From: Cryptomeria japonica
Lineage: Eukaryota > Streptophyta > Pinopsida > Cupressales > Cupressaceae
Length of the DNA stretch: 64,000 nt
NCBI RefSeq assembly: GCF_030272615.1
Contig: NC_081415.1
Location: 186,751,233-186,815,232 of the forward strand
Direction of reading: 5' to 3'
How positions within the stretch are numbered: the first letter of the stretch is position 1; each line of letters opens with the position of its first letter. The position numbers and the translations under genes were made by a program. The notes under the pieces are model-generated. The model had not been told where the DNA came from and did no database searches. It saw only the letters and a list, made by a program, of their open reading frames with translations. This document shows, piece by piece, positions 1-11,790 of the stretch.

Positions 1-2
1 CA

Positions 3-710
3 AGGAAAGATGTTTTTGCACTCGTAAATCCTAAAAGATACAAATTTGTGATTAGAGGTCTACTTTATTTGACTGAGACTAGGTCTGACATAATGAATGA
101 TGTTTGTATTGCATCTAGATTTCAGAGTGATCCTAGAGAAAATCATGAGAGTGCGGTGAAAAATATTTTTAGATACTTGCAAGGTACATCTGAATATGGT
201 TTGTGGTACCCTAAGGATGATGACTTTACATTATGTGCATATACAAATGCTAATTGGGTTGGAGATGTTCATTACTGGAAAAGCACTTCCGGTGGAGCTT
301 TATTTCGTGGAAAGAAGTTGGTTTTATGGATCAACAAGAAACAATCATGTACTTATTTGTCTACAGTTGAAGCTAAGTATGTTATTGCTGGTACTAACTG
401 TACATAGGTTCTATGGATGAAGAAAATGTTGAAGGATATCAAAGTGAATTACATTGGACCTGTAGTTATTCACTATGATAACTTTGTTGCTATTGACATA
501 TCAAAGAATCTAGTATTTCACTCTAAGATAAAGCACATATCTATCAAGTATAACTTTTTGAAGGAGAAGGTGGAAGAAAATGAAGTTATATTGGTTTATG
601 TGAACACTAAAGGGCAGATTTTAGATATTTTCACTAAACCTTTATCTAAAGAATCATTTGAGTACCTAAGAGACAGGCTAGGGGTTTCTGCCCCTCTGAC
701 AGAGAACTGA
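3..710 (+). pseudogene. copia pol C-terminus: end of RT plus RNase H
   Basis: One frame covers the end of the copia reverse transcriptase (LLYLTETRSDIM, then FRYLQGTSEYGLWYP) and the RNase H domain (KSTSGGALF, INKKQSCTYLSTVEAKY, VIHYDNFVAIDISKN, ending ILDIFTKPLSKESFEYL). A single in-frame TAG at 405-407 lies between NCT and VLWMKK, where copia proteins usually carry a glutamine. The frame is open again to the TGA at 708-710. The conserved STVEAKY motif replaces the usual STAEAEY. In life the domain would degrade the RNA strand of the RNA:DNA hybrid during reverse transcription. It is inactive here because of the nonsense codon. The N-terminal part of the polyprotein is outside the window. 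Confidence 0.9.
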
Positions 711-782
711 TTAATGCTTTTTGGCATCAGTCCAGTATGTATTATTAGAGATATTATTCATTCTATTACTAATGATACTGCT

Positions 783-1112
783 TAGGGGGAGTAGTTATCC
801 TTATGTTTTAGTAATTTTTATTTTTTCTTTGATATTTTTGCTAGATTTTTGGCATTGATGTCAAAGGGGAGAGATATTGATGTGAAAAACTTAAGGATTT
901 GTATACATTATGGGGATATATATATGTGTAAAATGAAGATTTACAGAGATATCATTCACATGGGGAGTTTGGTTTTTATTTCAGAATTTAATTGCTATAT
1001 CTTTGAGTGGGAGATTGTTGGTTGTCTTCCATTGGGGGAGACTTGTTTGGAATTTCTTGGTACTTAGATGTTTTTCACATCTAGTGTTTCTATCAATGCC
1101 AAAGGGGGAGAT
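783..1112 (+). other. multiple polypurine tracts upstream of 3' LTR
   Basis: G-rich purine tracts occur near 784 (TAGGGGGAG), 866 (AAAGGGGAGAG), 1034 (TGGGGGAGA) and 1101-1110 (AAAGGGGGAG). The last touches the LTR start and is the likely primer for plus-strand DNA. The first is separated from it by about 320 bp of non-coding DNA. Confidence 0.7.
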
Positions 1113-2343
1113 TGTTGGCCATTTGAAGGAATTGATTATGTGTTGCATTGATGTTTTGTCATTGATGTCAACACTAGCTATTTTGGATGCTTTACTGGCA
1201 CTCTTCTGGCCCCATTAGGTTGTGTGGTTTCTGGTTGGTTTGGATCGTGCATGATCAGGTATACTCTGGTATGTTTTGGTTATGGAATTGGCTTACTCAT
1301 GTTCATATTCAGGCAGTTGGTTTTTGTTCTGGTGATCAGATGCTATCTTGTTTGCTTGGAAGCTTGGTTTGTGGTTTCGGCGAGGGTTTCATCAACAAAG
1401 CTTTGATGAAGATCTTTGATGATATGCATAAGTGGTATTAGTGTGGCTTCTGGTGGAGATTCAAGATGTTGATGGTGATCATGTTCGAGACTTGGTGGAT
1501 TGGGATTATTGCTTTGGTGTGTATGGACCTATATTAGGTCTCGGTGTATCTAGGTTACGGACCGGCTTAATGTAACGTGTGGATTAGACCTCTCGATGTC
1601 TTTTTGAGATGTCTTATGGGTTGGATATTATTTGTTTGGCCTAAGGCCGACATGTTTTGTAATTATGTAATTGGTTTATTTTCTGGTGGTCGACCTGATT
1701 GTTTATGGTCGAGGGTTTATATATATATGATGTAAGATCTCATTGTAGATGATATCAGTATATAGGAAAGACATATGGATATGTAATGTGTGAATAATGT
1801 AATATCATTCAGGCAGAGGATTTGATCGATAATTGGAGATCGAGTTGGGTTTATGTAAGAGGATTTAGTCCTCTAGTATTAAGCTTAACCAAAATTGTAT
1901 TCAGGTATAGGAGATGCCATCTTTGCAGTTCATTCATTCTTCCATATTATAGTCTGGATTTCTATGTAGTTAGTGAGACTCCTTTTGTGATGAGCAGTGC
2001 GCTCTAGGTTGTTGGCCTTCCTGCAAATGCACGCCCCTCAATTGTAATTCACATACTTACTACAAAAGTATTATCTGACTGTGGGTAGGCTTCCCACTAT
2101 GGTTTTTCCCTTTACCGGGTTTTCCACGTACAAATATTATTGTCATATGGATGGTATCTAGTCTCTGATTATTGTTTATGCTTAATTGGTTTATCTACTA
2201 TTTTGGTATTTGGTTTAAGCATTACAGTATTAATGTTTTGGGTTCTGGTATTAAATTTTTAAATTGCTTAAGGTTCTGATAATCTGAGACAACTGATTCA
2301 CCCCCCCTCTTAGTTGTCTTCTAGTTATTTGAACTGTCTAACA
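1113..2343 (+). repeat. copia family X 3' LTR
   Basis: It starts TGTTGGCC directly after the purine tract and ends CTAACA at 2343. It contains the GGTTTTTCCCTTTACCGGG / TTTTCCACGT block near 2101-2130 that is common in plant copia LTRs, and a CACCCCCCCTCTTAG block just before the end. Matching segments occur in the LTR at 49606-50834. ORFs in this stretch are not genes. Confidence 0.8.
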
Positions 2344-2399
2344 AGTTTGAACTCTTGTTTAAGTTGCAAGTCTCTTTTCTAAGTAGATGAGGTGAAGTC

Positions 2400-3570
2400 C
2401 CAAATGTCCGTAAATTCTAAGACACCTTTTTTGAATAAGATCTTACTTTGAAATTGGGAACAAAGAGCAAGTTGATCATCAAAGCATATCAATTGATTCC
2501 ACCAAATAGATGAAGATGATAAGCTCATTTCATGGCTAAGATCTTATTCATTTCATTCAAGAAGGGGAAACACAAGCTGCTACACTTTCCATATGCTTAA
2601 AAGTTTTCTAGAAGATTGAGGTTGAAATTATCTTGCCATAATGATTTTATTTTTCCACCCAACTTCTTTCCAAGCATTGTTGGCTCTAGCGGTAGCAATT
2701 CAGTGTCTAATAAGTGACCTCAACGGTCCTTCTCCATGAAGACTTCTTCTAATCCATTTGGTAATTAGGAGGTCCTACTCCATGAAGACTTCTTCTAATC
2801 CATTTGGTAATTAGGAAAACTCCTTGTGTAAAGGGGTCAATCAGTCCTAACCCGCTTTTCTTTTTGGTTGAATACAATGTGACCATGAAGCAATAACATG
2901 TCGTATTTTATTATTCCATCTTCCCCACAAGAACCTTCTAATCAATTGTGTTTGTTGAAATATATCTATTTTTTGAAGGGAGCCAACAAGATGAAATGTA
3001 GACATGGTTGGCTATGAGAATTTAATTAGCAATTTGAATGGAACCAACCATTGAGAGAAATGTGTTTAACCAATGTTCAATCTTCCTTTTTAATTTGAGC
3101 ATGAACCATTTCAACATTTCAAACAATGAGACTCCTATCATAAATGGGATGCCAAGGTTTCTTGAGATCACACCATGATAGTTGAATTTCCATTGGGAGG
3201 GAATCTAAGAGGGTGATTGATCAACTAAAGTCATCCAAAATTTAGTTTTATTAGGAGAAATTAGAGAGCCAAAAGAAGCATAGTATAAGTCTAAGATTTC
3301 AAGAGTTAGTTGAGCTCCTCTTGAGAATTTTGAAAATAATAAGATATCATCAACAAAATGAGAATTTGAAGCCACTTCATCACCTGATAGAGAAATGCCA
3401 TGGATAATTTTTTGTTGTTTAGTATGATGTAGAAGGTATCCAAGGGCATTAGCAATGAGCACATAAAACAAGGAAGCTAAGGGACAACCTTGTCTTATTG
3501 ATGTTGAAATGTTGATAGTTTTGAGGGATTCCAAATTCAAAATTTTAACATGAAAATCATTTGAGCTCAA
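2400..3570 (-). pseudogene. plant LINE (L1-type) reverse transcriptase relic
   Basis: On the minus strand 3570-3205 reads as the central palm of a non-LTR reverse transcriptase: SIRQGCPLASLFYVLIANAL followed by NSHFVDDILLFS. FVDD is a variant of the FADD catalytic box of plant LINEs. Downstream (lower coordinates) the frame continues with stops through a segment resembling the thumb region (NLGIPFMIG, LKRKIEHWL, LSMVGSIQIANKILIA). The end of the relic lies against the copia LTR that ends at 2343. Multiple stops and frameshifts mean no function. The enzyme would have carried out target-primed reverse transcription. Confidence 0.85.
2725..2816. repeat. 46-bp tandem duplication
   Basis: Two adjacent 46-bp copies (2725-2770 and 2771-2816) beginning GGTCCT and ending GTAATTAGGA. 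I see one mismatch between them. The duplication sits inside the LINE relic and postdates its decay. Confidence 0.9.
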
Positions 3571-6469
3571 CCACTTGAATAATTTTATTTATTTACCATG
3601 CAATATTTTTATTTATTCATTTTTCTTTTTTTTTAATGCTTTCTTTAACATTGTAATACATAAATATTTATTTTTAATAGTTATGGTTCACTTAAATTAT
3701 TATTATTTATTTAATGGTTGCTATAATCAAAATAGAATAAATACAAAGCACCTTGTAATGAATTAATTCATTAGTAGATGGTACTTGCATACTTACACAC
3801 ATTGTAGAGCTTATAGTTTTCTCCAAACATTTAAAAATATTATATGTGATTCTAGCAACTTTTTGTTCAAATATATTTTTCACTAGTACTTTTGGAAATA
3901 TGAGCAAGATCAAATTGAAAGTTATCTTAATATTATGATGCAAGTGTGATATAGATCCATAATGATCTTTATATAGATCAACAATTACTTCAAAAAAATA
4001 GTGTATTCATTAGAAATCCACTCAATGAATTAAGTGTTAAACTACAAAAATATTCTAAACTTTTGTAGACAAATGCATTGAATAGAATGATGCCAATGAG
4101 AAATGTGAACCTAGGAATATATAATCTGAATAGGTTAAAAAAAACCAAAAAAAAACCACTAATTAACACTCACAAATATACTCAACCAACCCCTCTTTTC
4201 ACTTCAATAGCTAACTTAACCAAGTAACTAAACATCCACAACAAACAAAACTCTAAACACTTTTCCTATCTAATTATTTTCACGAAACCATGACAAATTT
4301 TTATTTATGATTAATATTTAATTATATATTATACATTATTTTTTTATCAAAATAGTCTACAGAATAGATGCATCTTTATGTAAAAGATAAACTTGTCCTT
4401 TAATTTTTTTCTATTGATAATGGAATGGTGCACCCTTTTTCCTACCTAATGTGAAACAAAGAAGTGGTGTACCATAGCGTTGCGGACAATATTATGCGTA
4501 TGAGCTATAGAAGTAACTTAAAAATTGACTGGACGTGTCCTCGCTTTGAATTTAATAGACTCTTGAAAGTAACCTTACTATCTCTTCCAGGCGAGTTTTC
4601 ATCTTAGAGGGATGAAATCAGGGTGAAATTCTGCTTAAGCAGATTAGGAAGGGAATAAAGAACATATTATTCTATTGTCTTGTCCACCTTGTAGACACAA
4701 ATGGGCAAGTTCCTAGCTTACTAAAAACAAATAGTTTAATATCAAACGTTAATTTTACTTCATAGAAATATGAAAAATAGATATTTACTTTTGGGTTTGG
4801 ATGACCTCTAAATTATAATGGATTGTTTGATCATTAAAAAAAATTAGGTCTAATAGAATGTAATATTATACACAGTTGTAAAAAGATTAAATTGAGTTGT
4901 TTCAAAGAAACACCATCCAAAGACTAGTCAAACCACAAGTGTCAAACCACAAACAATTTCATCTTATCTCATGTAATACATATCGATGTTTTAGGTGTCC
5001 ATACGTCAATTATCAACCCTCTATCATGGTGTTCATTATAGGGGCTCAAATGAGTAGACAATGTATGGCATATGCTCATTTCAAAGACCTTACTCACTTC
5101 AAATAACTTATAGTAATGAAAGAGTTGTAGTTCGATTAGTAAGAATAATATTATGTTCTTTGATCATACCATCCACCAAGATTCAAATCCCTCAAAAGTG
5201 AGATTTAACCAAGTTTGATCCTAGGAGATCTTTAGCCCCTACTTGTGGTAGCTTAGGCAAATTACAACTTTTTCTTTAGACACATACTTCAATATATAAA
5301 TGCAGGGGTATTGATATCTAAGCAATCTAGTTGTGGAACCACTAAGAAAAAACTCTTAATAGATTCATTTTGTGTTTTTACTTAGTACATTAAGCCAATA
5401 TTTTGAGATATATCAAACTTGATATAAATTGTAGAAAATAGTAAAGGTAATTTTGCTAATAGCTCATTCTTATATGATAAAGGGGATAGGGTGTCTAGAG
5501 AGAGAGGAAGTCATGCAGTTCTACGAGTCTTTCAAAATCAAGAATAACATTTGAAAACGGGGATCAACTAAGAAGGATTTGTTCAAGGATAAGAAGAGTG
5601 AGGTTATGTATTGCTCCTTAGACTATTTTGGTTTAAACTATCTTGATGCAACTTTAATCCTTTAATTCGTTACTTTTTAGCCTTCATTTTCCTTATCTCG
5701 ACTCCTTTCCTGATTGTTATTTTAATTCAACCATAGATTTATTTGTTCCATACTACTCTTTGATGTTTGTTTGGGATTTTCATTATTTTACCTTTCACAT
5801 TTCATTAAAAAATGCATAAAACCTTTAAATAGTAATTAATGTAGACACAGAGGAAGGTTTTAGAGATAGGACTATCAAACCATGTAGCCTAGATTTACAC
5901 ATGACAAAAATATCTTAACACCATGAAATATCATCGATTCATATAATAGAATGATTATAGAATTTTTATTTTCTTTCTAAGTATAAATTACAGATTGGCC
6001 ACAAGCCACCACAAGCTAATTGCAAGCTTACATGAAAATATGGAATTCAGGATAAGACTCTTGTTACTAACTCACTAACTTGTTGACTCCTAACTTGCTT
6101 AGTGACTAATATCTCTCTAGCTTCCTAACTACTTTCTCTTATATGGAATAGATGTTTAGATATTCATTCTAAGCCTTAGAAATTATTTGTGTCAATTAAA
6201 AGGTGCCCCAACACTTGATGCTTCATGAAATGTGTAGGTTGACGTAATCTTGATGATGAAGCTCAAAGAACTAATATATTAGGCTAGGGTCCCATTTGGA
6301 AGTTTCATTGGTCACTATCTATTGTGTGATATGTTAGATTTTATGTTGGAAGGTACAAAAAGGTTTTGCATGTGTCACTTGATAAACTGTATGATATTTT
6401 ATTTGTACTATGATCTTTTTTTAGTGATATATTTCTAAAAATTGACCCAAATGCCTTGATACTTAAATA
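3571..6469. other. AT-rich DNA with no recognised gene
   Basis: No reading frame resembles a protein I know and none is long. The only recognisable item is a short dispersed repeat near 4420-4490, which is similar to 31936-32000. The rest looks like decayed intergenic DNA. Confidence 0.6.
4420..4490 (+). repeat. dispersed repeat, copy 1
   Basis: The words ATGGAATGGTG, CCTACCTAATGTGAAA, AGTGGTGTA and ATAGCGTT occur in the same order here and at 31936-32000, with small length changes between them. The identity of the parent repeat is unknown. Confidence 0.6.
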
Positions 6470-7450
6470 AGTTGTTCAAATGGTGTCATATATGTTTGGT
6501 TTTTTGTTCCAAGCCAAATGATTGTAACACAATAGATCACATTAAAGTTTTTTGGGATGCACCTACATCAGACACCCAAGGTTATTTGATAAGTGAGTCG
6601 TTCACTTTACCAATTGTGGATAAAATCCAAGGCATTCCATCTCTACTTGTGAAACCCATGATGAGTCTTCTACTAGTATTCCTCTCTCGTTCACTAGGTA
6701 TCCCATGTACCATCAATTTTTGGTATTATGCTCAACTTTGTTGTCCAACATCTATTCTATCTAGTCTTGTTGGTATTGTGGTAGTTGCTCCTTGAAACAA
6801 ACTTCTATATTGCCTCTTCTTAAATGTCTCTCATCATACTAATGAACATCTACAATGTTTAATATGGGTGATATGTCAATTACATTTGGTAACTTAACTT
6901 CATGCATGTTACTTGAGTCAAAAATTTTAAAAATTATTCATGGACCAAACTTCTTTATCTTGAGTTTGTTGTATATGCCTAGTAGGAATCTCTCCTTCTT
7001 GAGATATATCTTAAATTCATCACCAACTAGGAACTCTTTGTGTCTCCTTCTCTCATGTACTTAACCTTTGCATTTGTTATTCATTGTCTATAAGTGTTTC
7101 CCAACTTCAATATGAATTGTAATTTTTCATTTAGTTTCTAAATTCCTCTACTGAACTACACTCCTTTTTCCTTCTATATTGGTAAATCTGAGTTTCCCAA
7201 CACTTGTGGGGTGCACCCCAATCAAAATCTCAAATGGTTTTCTCCTTGTACTCATGTTTATTGAGTTATTGTATGCAAAATTTTCTTGTGTTAGGATCAT
7301 GTCCCAATTTTCTATCTTGTCTCCTACCAAACATCTCAACAAGTTGCTCAAACATTAATATTCTACCTTCATTTGTCCATTAGTTTGTGGGTGAAATGTA
7401 GAACTAAACTTTATATGTTTCTTCTTCTTTTTCATAATATCCTCCATAAA
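6470..7450 (-). pseudogene. Ty3/gypsy integrase C-terminal relic
   Basis: On the minus strand the order is FSSTFHPQTNGQ, LLRCLVGDKIENWDMILTQ, ENFAYNNSINMST and KPFEILIGVHPTS, which is the core-to-C-terminal part of a gypsy integrase. After a frame change it continues with KEFLVGDEFKIYL, KKERFLLGIYNKLKIKKFGP and NVIDISPILNIVDVH, the C-terminal chromatin-facing part. Stops are frequent. The first two catalytic acidic residues of the DDE triad are not recognisable upstream. The ORFs on the plus strand across this region are shadows of it. Confidence 0.85.
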
Positions 7451-8579
7451 TATTTAAAAAATGGTGTTTCAACCTTACAATTATATAGGGTTACTGTTTA
7501 TAGTAAGTTTGCATTTGAGTGCAAATTGATCCTATTGGTAAACAAATTTTTCATTGTGATTGATTCTCCAAAACTGACATTATTTTCCCAAAGAGAAGTG
7601 ACAATCATTCCAATATTTGGAGAGATTATTATGAAATAGCATGATTCCTCTATTTTTGAGAGGAGCAACTCTCTCGTATGATGGTGTTTTTATGGGGTTT
7701 GTGTGCGTTTAACTTGAAAGTATTAAAGGAGACAAGACAAAACTAAAGGAAGATGAATAACAAAATCCCTACTAGCAAACCTACAAATATTGAATATGAT
7801 TTCACAACTGATAATAATTGCAAAGGTATTTTCATGATAAAGTATGTTTTTTTATGCAATGACAATGAAAGAAGCATGAAATATCTCAACATATGAAGAG
7901 ATGAGTAGCTCCAACACATTCAAATTAAGATACCAAATCTTAAATGTACTTAATAAGATAAATTGCATGGATTATAAGAAATTTAATAGATGTAATTTTT
8001 CACGTAGACAAAAGATATCGCCAACTTGACATACAAATAATTAGTAATAATAACTTGAAAATTAATCTAGAACATTCAAGCTAAATAAATTCTTTATTGT
8101 TTCCATGGAATTATGCAAACTCAAGAACCCTTCTATACAAAGTGTAAACACAAAAGCCGTCAATGTATCTCTCTAAGAATTTCTGCAAAATTTCTCCTTT
8201 ATAAAAGTCCCCTTTACATTTTAATTAGCATTGTATTTATATGCTACCTCTTTGATAACTAACTTGTAACCACTTTTTGTAACTACCTAAGTAATCACTT
8301 TTCATAACTACCTAAGTAATTATTTCTCGCAGCTACCTTAGTAATTACTACTCATAACTATCTAAGTAATCAGTTTTTATAACTACTTGTTGGGAACAAG
8401 TTAGGATTTACCTAACTTTTCTATAAATTGGGTCAAAATTATAAATCTTAATTACAATAAGTGACATTAGTCAGTTTTACAAAATGATAATTTAAAATTT
8501 GTAACTAAAGAAGAGCGTATTATTGGTTTTTTTGCGATGAGCATTGTGTCTCTTCCTAATCCATGAGTCATGCATTCAA
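7451..8579. other. AT-rich DNA with no recognised gene
   Basis: No coding similarity seen. It contains the 25-bp tandem repeat listed separately at 8281-8386. Confidence 0.55.
8281..8386. repeat. 25-bp tandem repeat, about four copies
   Basis: Units start at 8281, 8306, 8331 and 8356, with a partial fifth at 8381. The consensus begins AACTACCTAAGTAAT and ends in a variable T-rich part. A more diverged unit precedes it at about 8261. Confidence 0.85.
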
Positions 8580-9262
8580 AATCAAGGTCTATCAATGAAC
8601 AACCTATCCTTAATGGATCCTCACCTTGACAAAATTTTGAATCTCCATGCTCTGTTAAGTTTGATCACTAAATTTAACTCTTTTATCGCAAATATAGGAA
8701 ATTTTCTCACTTAGGGTTAGGATTATAGGATCTAGGCAGTGTCCCATTACTTTTCTCACAAATTTAGTTTCTCCTAGTGCTCCATCGACACCTACAATTG
8801 CACTTACTATCTCATTCACTCAGTGCAAGTTATCTTCAATGATCTCATCTTCAGACATCCTCATTGTCTAAAATTTATACTTTAGATTATGCATCTGGAC
8901 TTGCTTGATCTTTAGATCTCCTTCACAAATCTTGCTTAACTTATCCCAAATTTCCTCTATATATTTGTAACCGATGACCTTCAATAACTCTAAGTCACTC
9001 AAACTACTAACAATTGCATTTCTTTCCCTGGCATTATTCTCATGCTCATTGATCTCATCCGAAGTAGATGGACTAGTATAACTACTATTAATAATATCCC
9101 ATATTTCGAGTGATGAAGAATTTAAATAATATTCCATATGTGCTTTCCAAAAGGAATAATTCATGTCATCAAACTTTGGTACTTTGTAACTATCCTCCTA
9201 CACCATCTCAAAGATTCTCAAGTGGTTAAGATTTACTTAGAAGAACCTTGCTCTAATACCAA
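8580..9262 (-). pseudogene. copia gag (UBN2-type) relic with primer site
   Basis: The minus strand encodes a copia capsid of the UBN2/DUF4219 type: VPKFDDMNYSFWKAHMEYYL, LEIWDIINSSY, ARERNAIVSSLSDLELLKVI and EIWDKLSKICEGDLKIKQ. The best frame is 9164-8868, with the similarity running on, with stops, to about 8580. The upstream leader contains the primer-binding site TTGGTATTAGAGC (plus 9249-9261), which touches the LTR. The product would form the particle core. The first ATG in the leader runs straight into a stop and the 3' half of the element is absent, so it is dead. Confidence 0.88.
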
Positions 9263-9979
9263 TTGTTTAACACACCACAAGACTAAGAAGAGGGGGTAAA
9301 ATATTCTTATCAAAGTCCTTTTAAATTTCTTTAGTAATAAATACTTATCAATTATCATTAACCAACTAAACATCAATGAAAGATGAAACAATAAACACAA
9401 AACACTAAACACATGAACACCAAATTTTTTCATGGGAAATTCAATGTGGGAAAACCTGTAGTGATAATCACACTCATGATATAAGTGATTGAATACAATG
9501 TTTTAGGCACAAGGCCAAGGAAGCTCACTACTCTTGATTTGGACTTGTAGGATAAGGCACACAACCTTAGGGAAAGATACAGTGGACATACATTATTGAG
9601 ATTCATGATCCTAGAGCAAGATACAGATCTGCCAAGCTACCAAAAGGACTCGATACTTTTTGACAAACATTGAGAAAAGATGAAATGAATCTAAGTAGGA
9701 TCTCCTTATCATAAATACATCACAAGTTGATATATTCACACTTTTTCCTTCAACACATGTACTTCTACATCATCCTCAACCAATCCACACCTCAATTCAC
9801 ACACTTGCACATCTATATAGATCAACTTATTCATCGACACGCTCAAATGCATTGGTCACAGACAATCATAAATTACACAACGTCAACTACAATGAAGTAT
9901 TTCACTAAATATGGTCCACTCTAGGAGATAAAGGGGACCACAATACATCACAACATGTCTTCCTAAGTTAATTCCAACA
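9263..9979 (-). repeat. copia 5' LTR on the minus strand
   Basis: Read on the minus strand it starts TGTTGGAATTAAC (9979 downward) and ends GTTAAACA at 9263, immediately before the tRNA-Met type primer site. Length is 717 bp. A GGTTTTCCCACATTG block, typical of plant copia LTRs, lies near 9450. The opposite LTR is not in the window. Confidence 0.75.
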
Positions 9980-10637
9980 AACTACACACACCAACACATC
10001 CTTCAAAGTCAACATCAAATGTAACATGTAGATAAACAATAAAGCACACTAGCCAATCATCCCAAAATAATTTTCTAGTGCAAATAACTTAATATGTATC
10101 TTCACATTCCCCAATAAAACCCATAACAACACATTAACTCAACCTCCAATCAATATCTAGACCAAAAGAGTATGATCCAAATAAGATAAACCAACTGAGT
10201 CAGCTAGAGACCAATACAATAGATAGCGCCAAACAATAAAACAACATAACTTTAGTTGCAGAGAAAACCAACACTTGAATTTTTAACTATAGCATTCCAT
10301 GAGCAATAAGAACATGCCCTCCAAGCCAAAAAACTTGAACTTACACTGCAGAGTGATGCAGAGCATTCTTTGGACTAGTCTTAATAAATAACCTCACTAT
10401 TAACAAACTACAACAATCAACTTCAACATTCAAAGAACTAAGGACCTAAAAATATAATACTGCAACATCCACAAAAAATAGGCATTAAATCCAAAACTGC
10501 AATTCATCATCTTCAAAAGCAGAGGAATGCAAAGAATTCTCCCATTAGGACTTTAAAGAATTCTTGTGTATTTCAACTTCCTTTATTGCCACCTTTTAGA
10601 AACACCACATACTCACTCAATATTACAACTAGACATC
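9980..10637. other. unassigned flank of element A
   Basis: CA-rich sequence with no reading frame of interest. Element A inserted at its right edge; the interrupted sequence resumes at 21636. Confidence 0.5.
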
Positions 10638-10642
10638 ATAAC
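10638..10642. repeat. left target-site duplication ATAAC of element A
   Basis: ATAAC directly precedes the 5' LTR and recurs directly after the 3' LTR at 21631-21635. Five bases is the normal length for LTR elements. Confidence 0.93.
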
Positions 10643-10668
10643 TGTAGACACCCAAAATTGTCATGTCT

Positions 10669-10901
10669 AATTAAATAAATATTTTATTTATTTAATTATC
10701 TAAGCCTAATTCTTCTATTAATTAAATAAATCTTTATTTATTTAATTAATTCATTTATCCTCTTCTAGCCTTATTTCTCATTTAAATAAATACATTTATT
10801 TATTTAAATTATCCTTTTCCTAAATTAAATAAGTATCTTATTTATTTAATTATCCCACTTCTTCTATTAATTAAATAAATGTTTATTTATTTAATTAATT
10901 C
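10669..10901. repeat. five consecutive AT palindromes in the LTR
   Basis: Units at 10669-10697, 10717-10750, 10780-10809, 10822-10851 and 10866-10901. Each has the form AATTAAATAAAT, a 3-6 base centre, then ATTTATTTAATT. They are repeated in the 3' LTR at about 20888-21120. They lie upstream of the TATA box, in the part of the LTR that normally holds the enhancer. Confidence 0.9.
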
Positions 10902-11058
10902 ATTAACCTTTTCTACCCATGACACATGTCATTCATCTCTTAATTCATACACTACCTACCTCTTTCATTATTTTATTATTTCTTTTACCTACCCTCTAAT
11001 CATAGCCGACCTCCTTTTACACCTCTCAATCTTATCCCTCCATTTCATATAGTGTCTT

Positions 11059-11068
11059 CTATATAAGG
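11059..11068 (+). promoter_or_regulatory. TATA box of element A LTR
   Basis: CTATATAAGG in a GC-richer context about 417 bp into the LTR; the same site is kept in the 3' LTR near 21258. Its position is as expected for the U3/R boundary. Confidence 0.7.
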
Positions 11069-11422
11069 AGATGCTTCCTTCATTATCAAACCCTAATCAA
11101 TCATGCTAATCATCTTTTATGCAATTGACTACACTATGATCCTACTTGCAACCACATTCCGTTCTTTGTTGAGCTCTTGTGCACATAAAATCTAAGAGCA
11201 AATATATCAAGCAAGATAAATGGAGAGAGGAAGAATGGAGATCAAAACCCTATTGGACAAGTGATGGTATAATCTTTGTGATTTCATTTGATTTGCATTG
11301 TCTTAGGTAATCTTCATATGTTATGGTGGATCTTTGTTGTTGTTAGGCTAGGGTTTGGTAGTTGAATTCATTTAGCCTTTCAATCTTGTTATTATTGTTA
11401 TCCATTTTCACCATATACATTT

Positions 11423-11442
11423 TGGCACACCTGGTGGGACTC
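11423..11442 (+). other. primer-binding site of element A
   Basis: TGGCACACCTGGTGGGACTC begins four bases after the LTR end. The leading TGG matches the CCA end of a tRNA. It is not the initiator-Met type (TGGTATCAGAGC) used by the copia elements and the LARD in this window. I cannot name the tRNA. Confidence 0.75.
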
Positions 11443-11530
11443 TTGTCCCTTTTGCATTTAACATCCTTGTTGCAGATTTTGTAATGTGAAGTTGCAGATC
11501 CGACGTTTTTGGCAGCATTTTGTTATTTTC

Positions 11531-11790
11531 GCGTCTGCACACTTTTGGACCGCATTTTTGATTTTCTGGCGCGTCTGCGACATCTGTATCTGCGTCTGTG
11601 TTTTGGCAATATTTTATTTTGCAAGTTCCGGGAAGGAGCGTCTGTGTTGTAAAGTCGCGTTTGTGTCGTTTTAACCCGCGTCTGTGTCATGGAAGCGTGT
11701 TTGTGCTCTGTAGGCGCGTCTATGCATCACAGAATCGCGTCTGTGTTATCCAGTCACATCTGCGTTAAGAGTAATCGCATCTATGCTCCC
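11531..11790 (+). repeat. leader array 1, about 20-bp period, core GCGTCTGTGT
   Basis: Variants of GCGTCTGTGT start near 11531, 11571, 11592, 11638, 11657, 11678, 11696, 11717, 11737, 11757 and 11778. From 11638 on the spacing is 18-21 bp. The spacer between cores is not conserved. It lies in the untranslated leader between primer site and gag. Confidence 0.85.

Larger units (their letters stand above)
1..2343 (+). mobile_element. Ty1/copia retrotransposon, family X, 3' part only
   Basis: The window opens inside a copia element. In order it shows the end of reverse transcriptase and RNase H, a 3' untranslated stretch with several G-rich purine tracts, and a 3' LTR. The 5' part lies outside the window. 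The LTR is of the same family (X) as the one at 49606-50834: length is almost equal (1231 and 1229 bp) and several blocks match, including the segment around TTTACCGGGTTTTCCA. No target-site duplication can be tested because the left end is missing. Confidence 0.9.
10643..11419 (+). repeat. element A 5' LTR
   Basis: 777 bp, starting TGTAGACACCC and ending CACCATATACA. The first 280 bp hold five AT-only palindromes (see 10669-10901). A TATA box (CTATATAAGG) lies at 11059-11068, so transcription probably starts about 30 bp downstream. Against the 3' LTR it has an 18-bp extra stretch near 11020-11040 and lacks a 13-bp duplication near 11105. Confidence 0.95.

Noticed and set aside
6472-7064. Plus-strand frames of 69-107 residues
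   Set aside because: They are antisense shadows of the minus-strand gypsy integrase relic.
11531-11790. Regularly spaced repeats as a CRISPR array
   Set aside because: Core of only about 10 bp with no conserved long repeat, in a plant retroelement leader.
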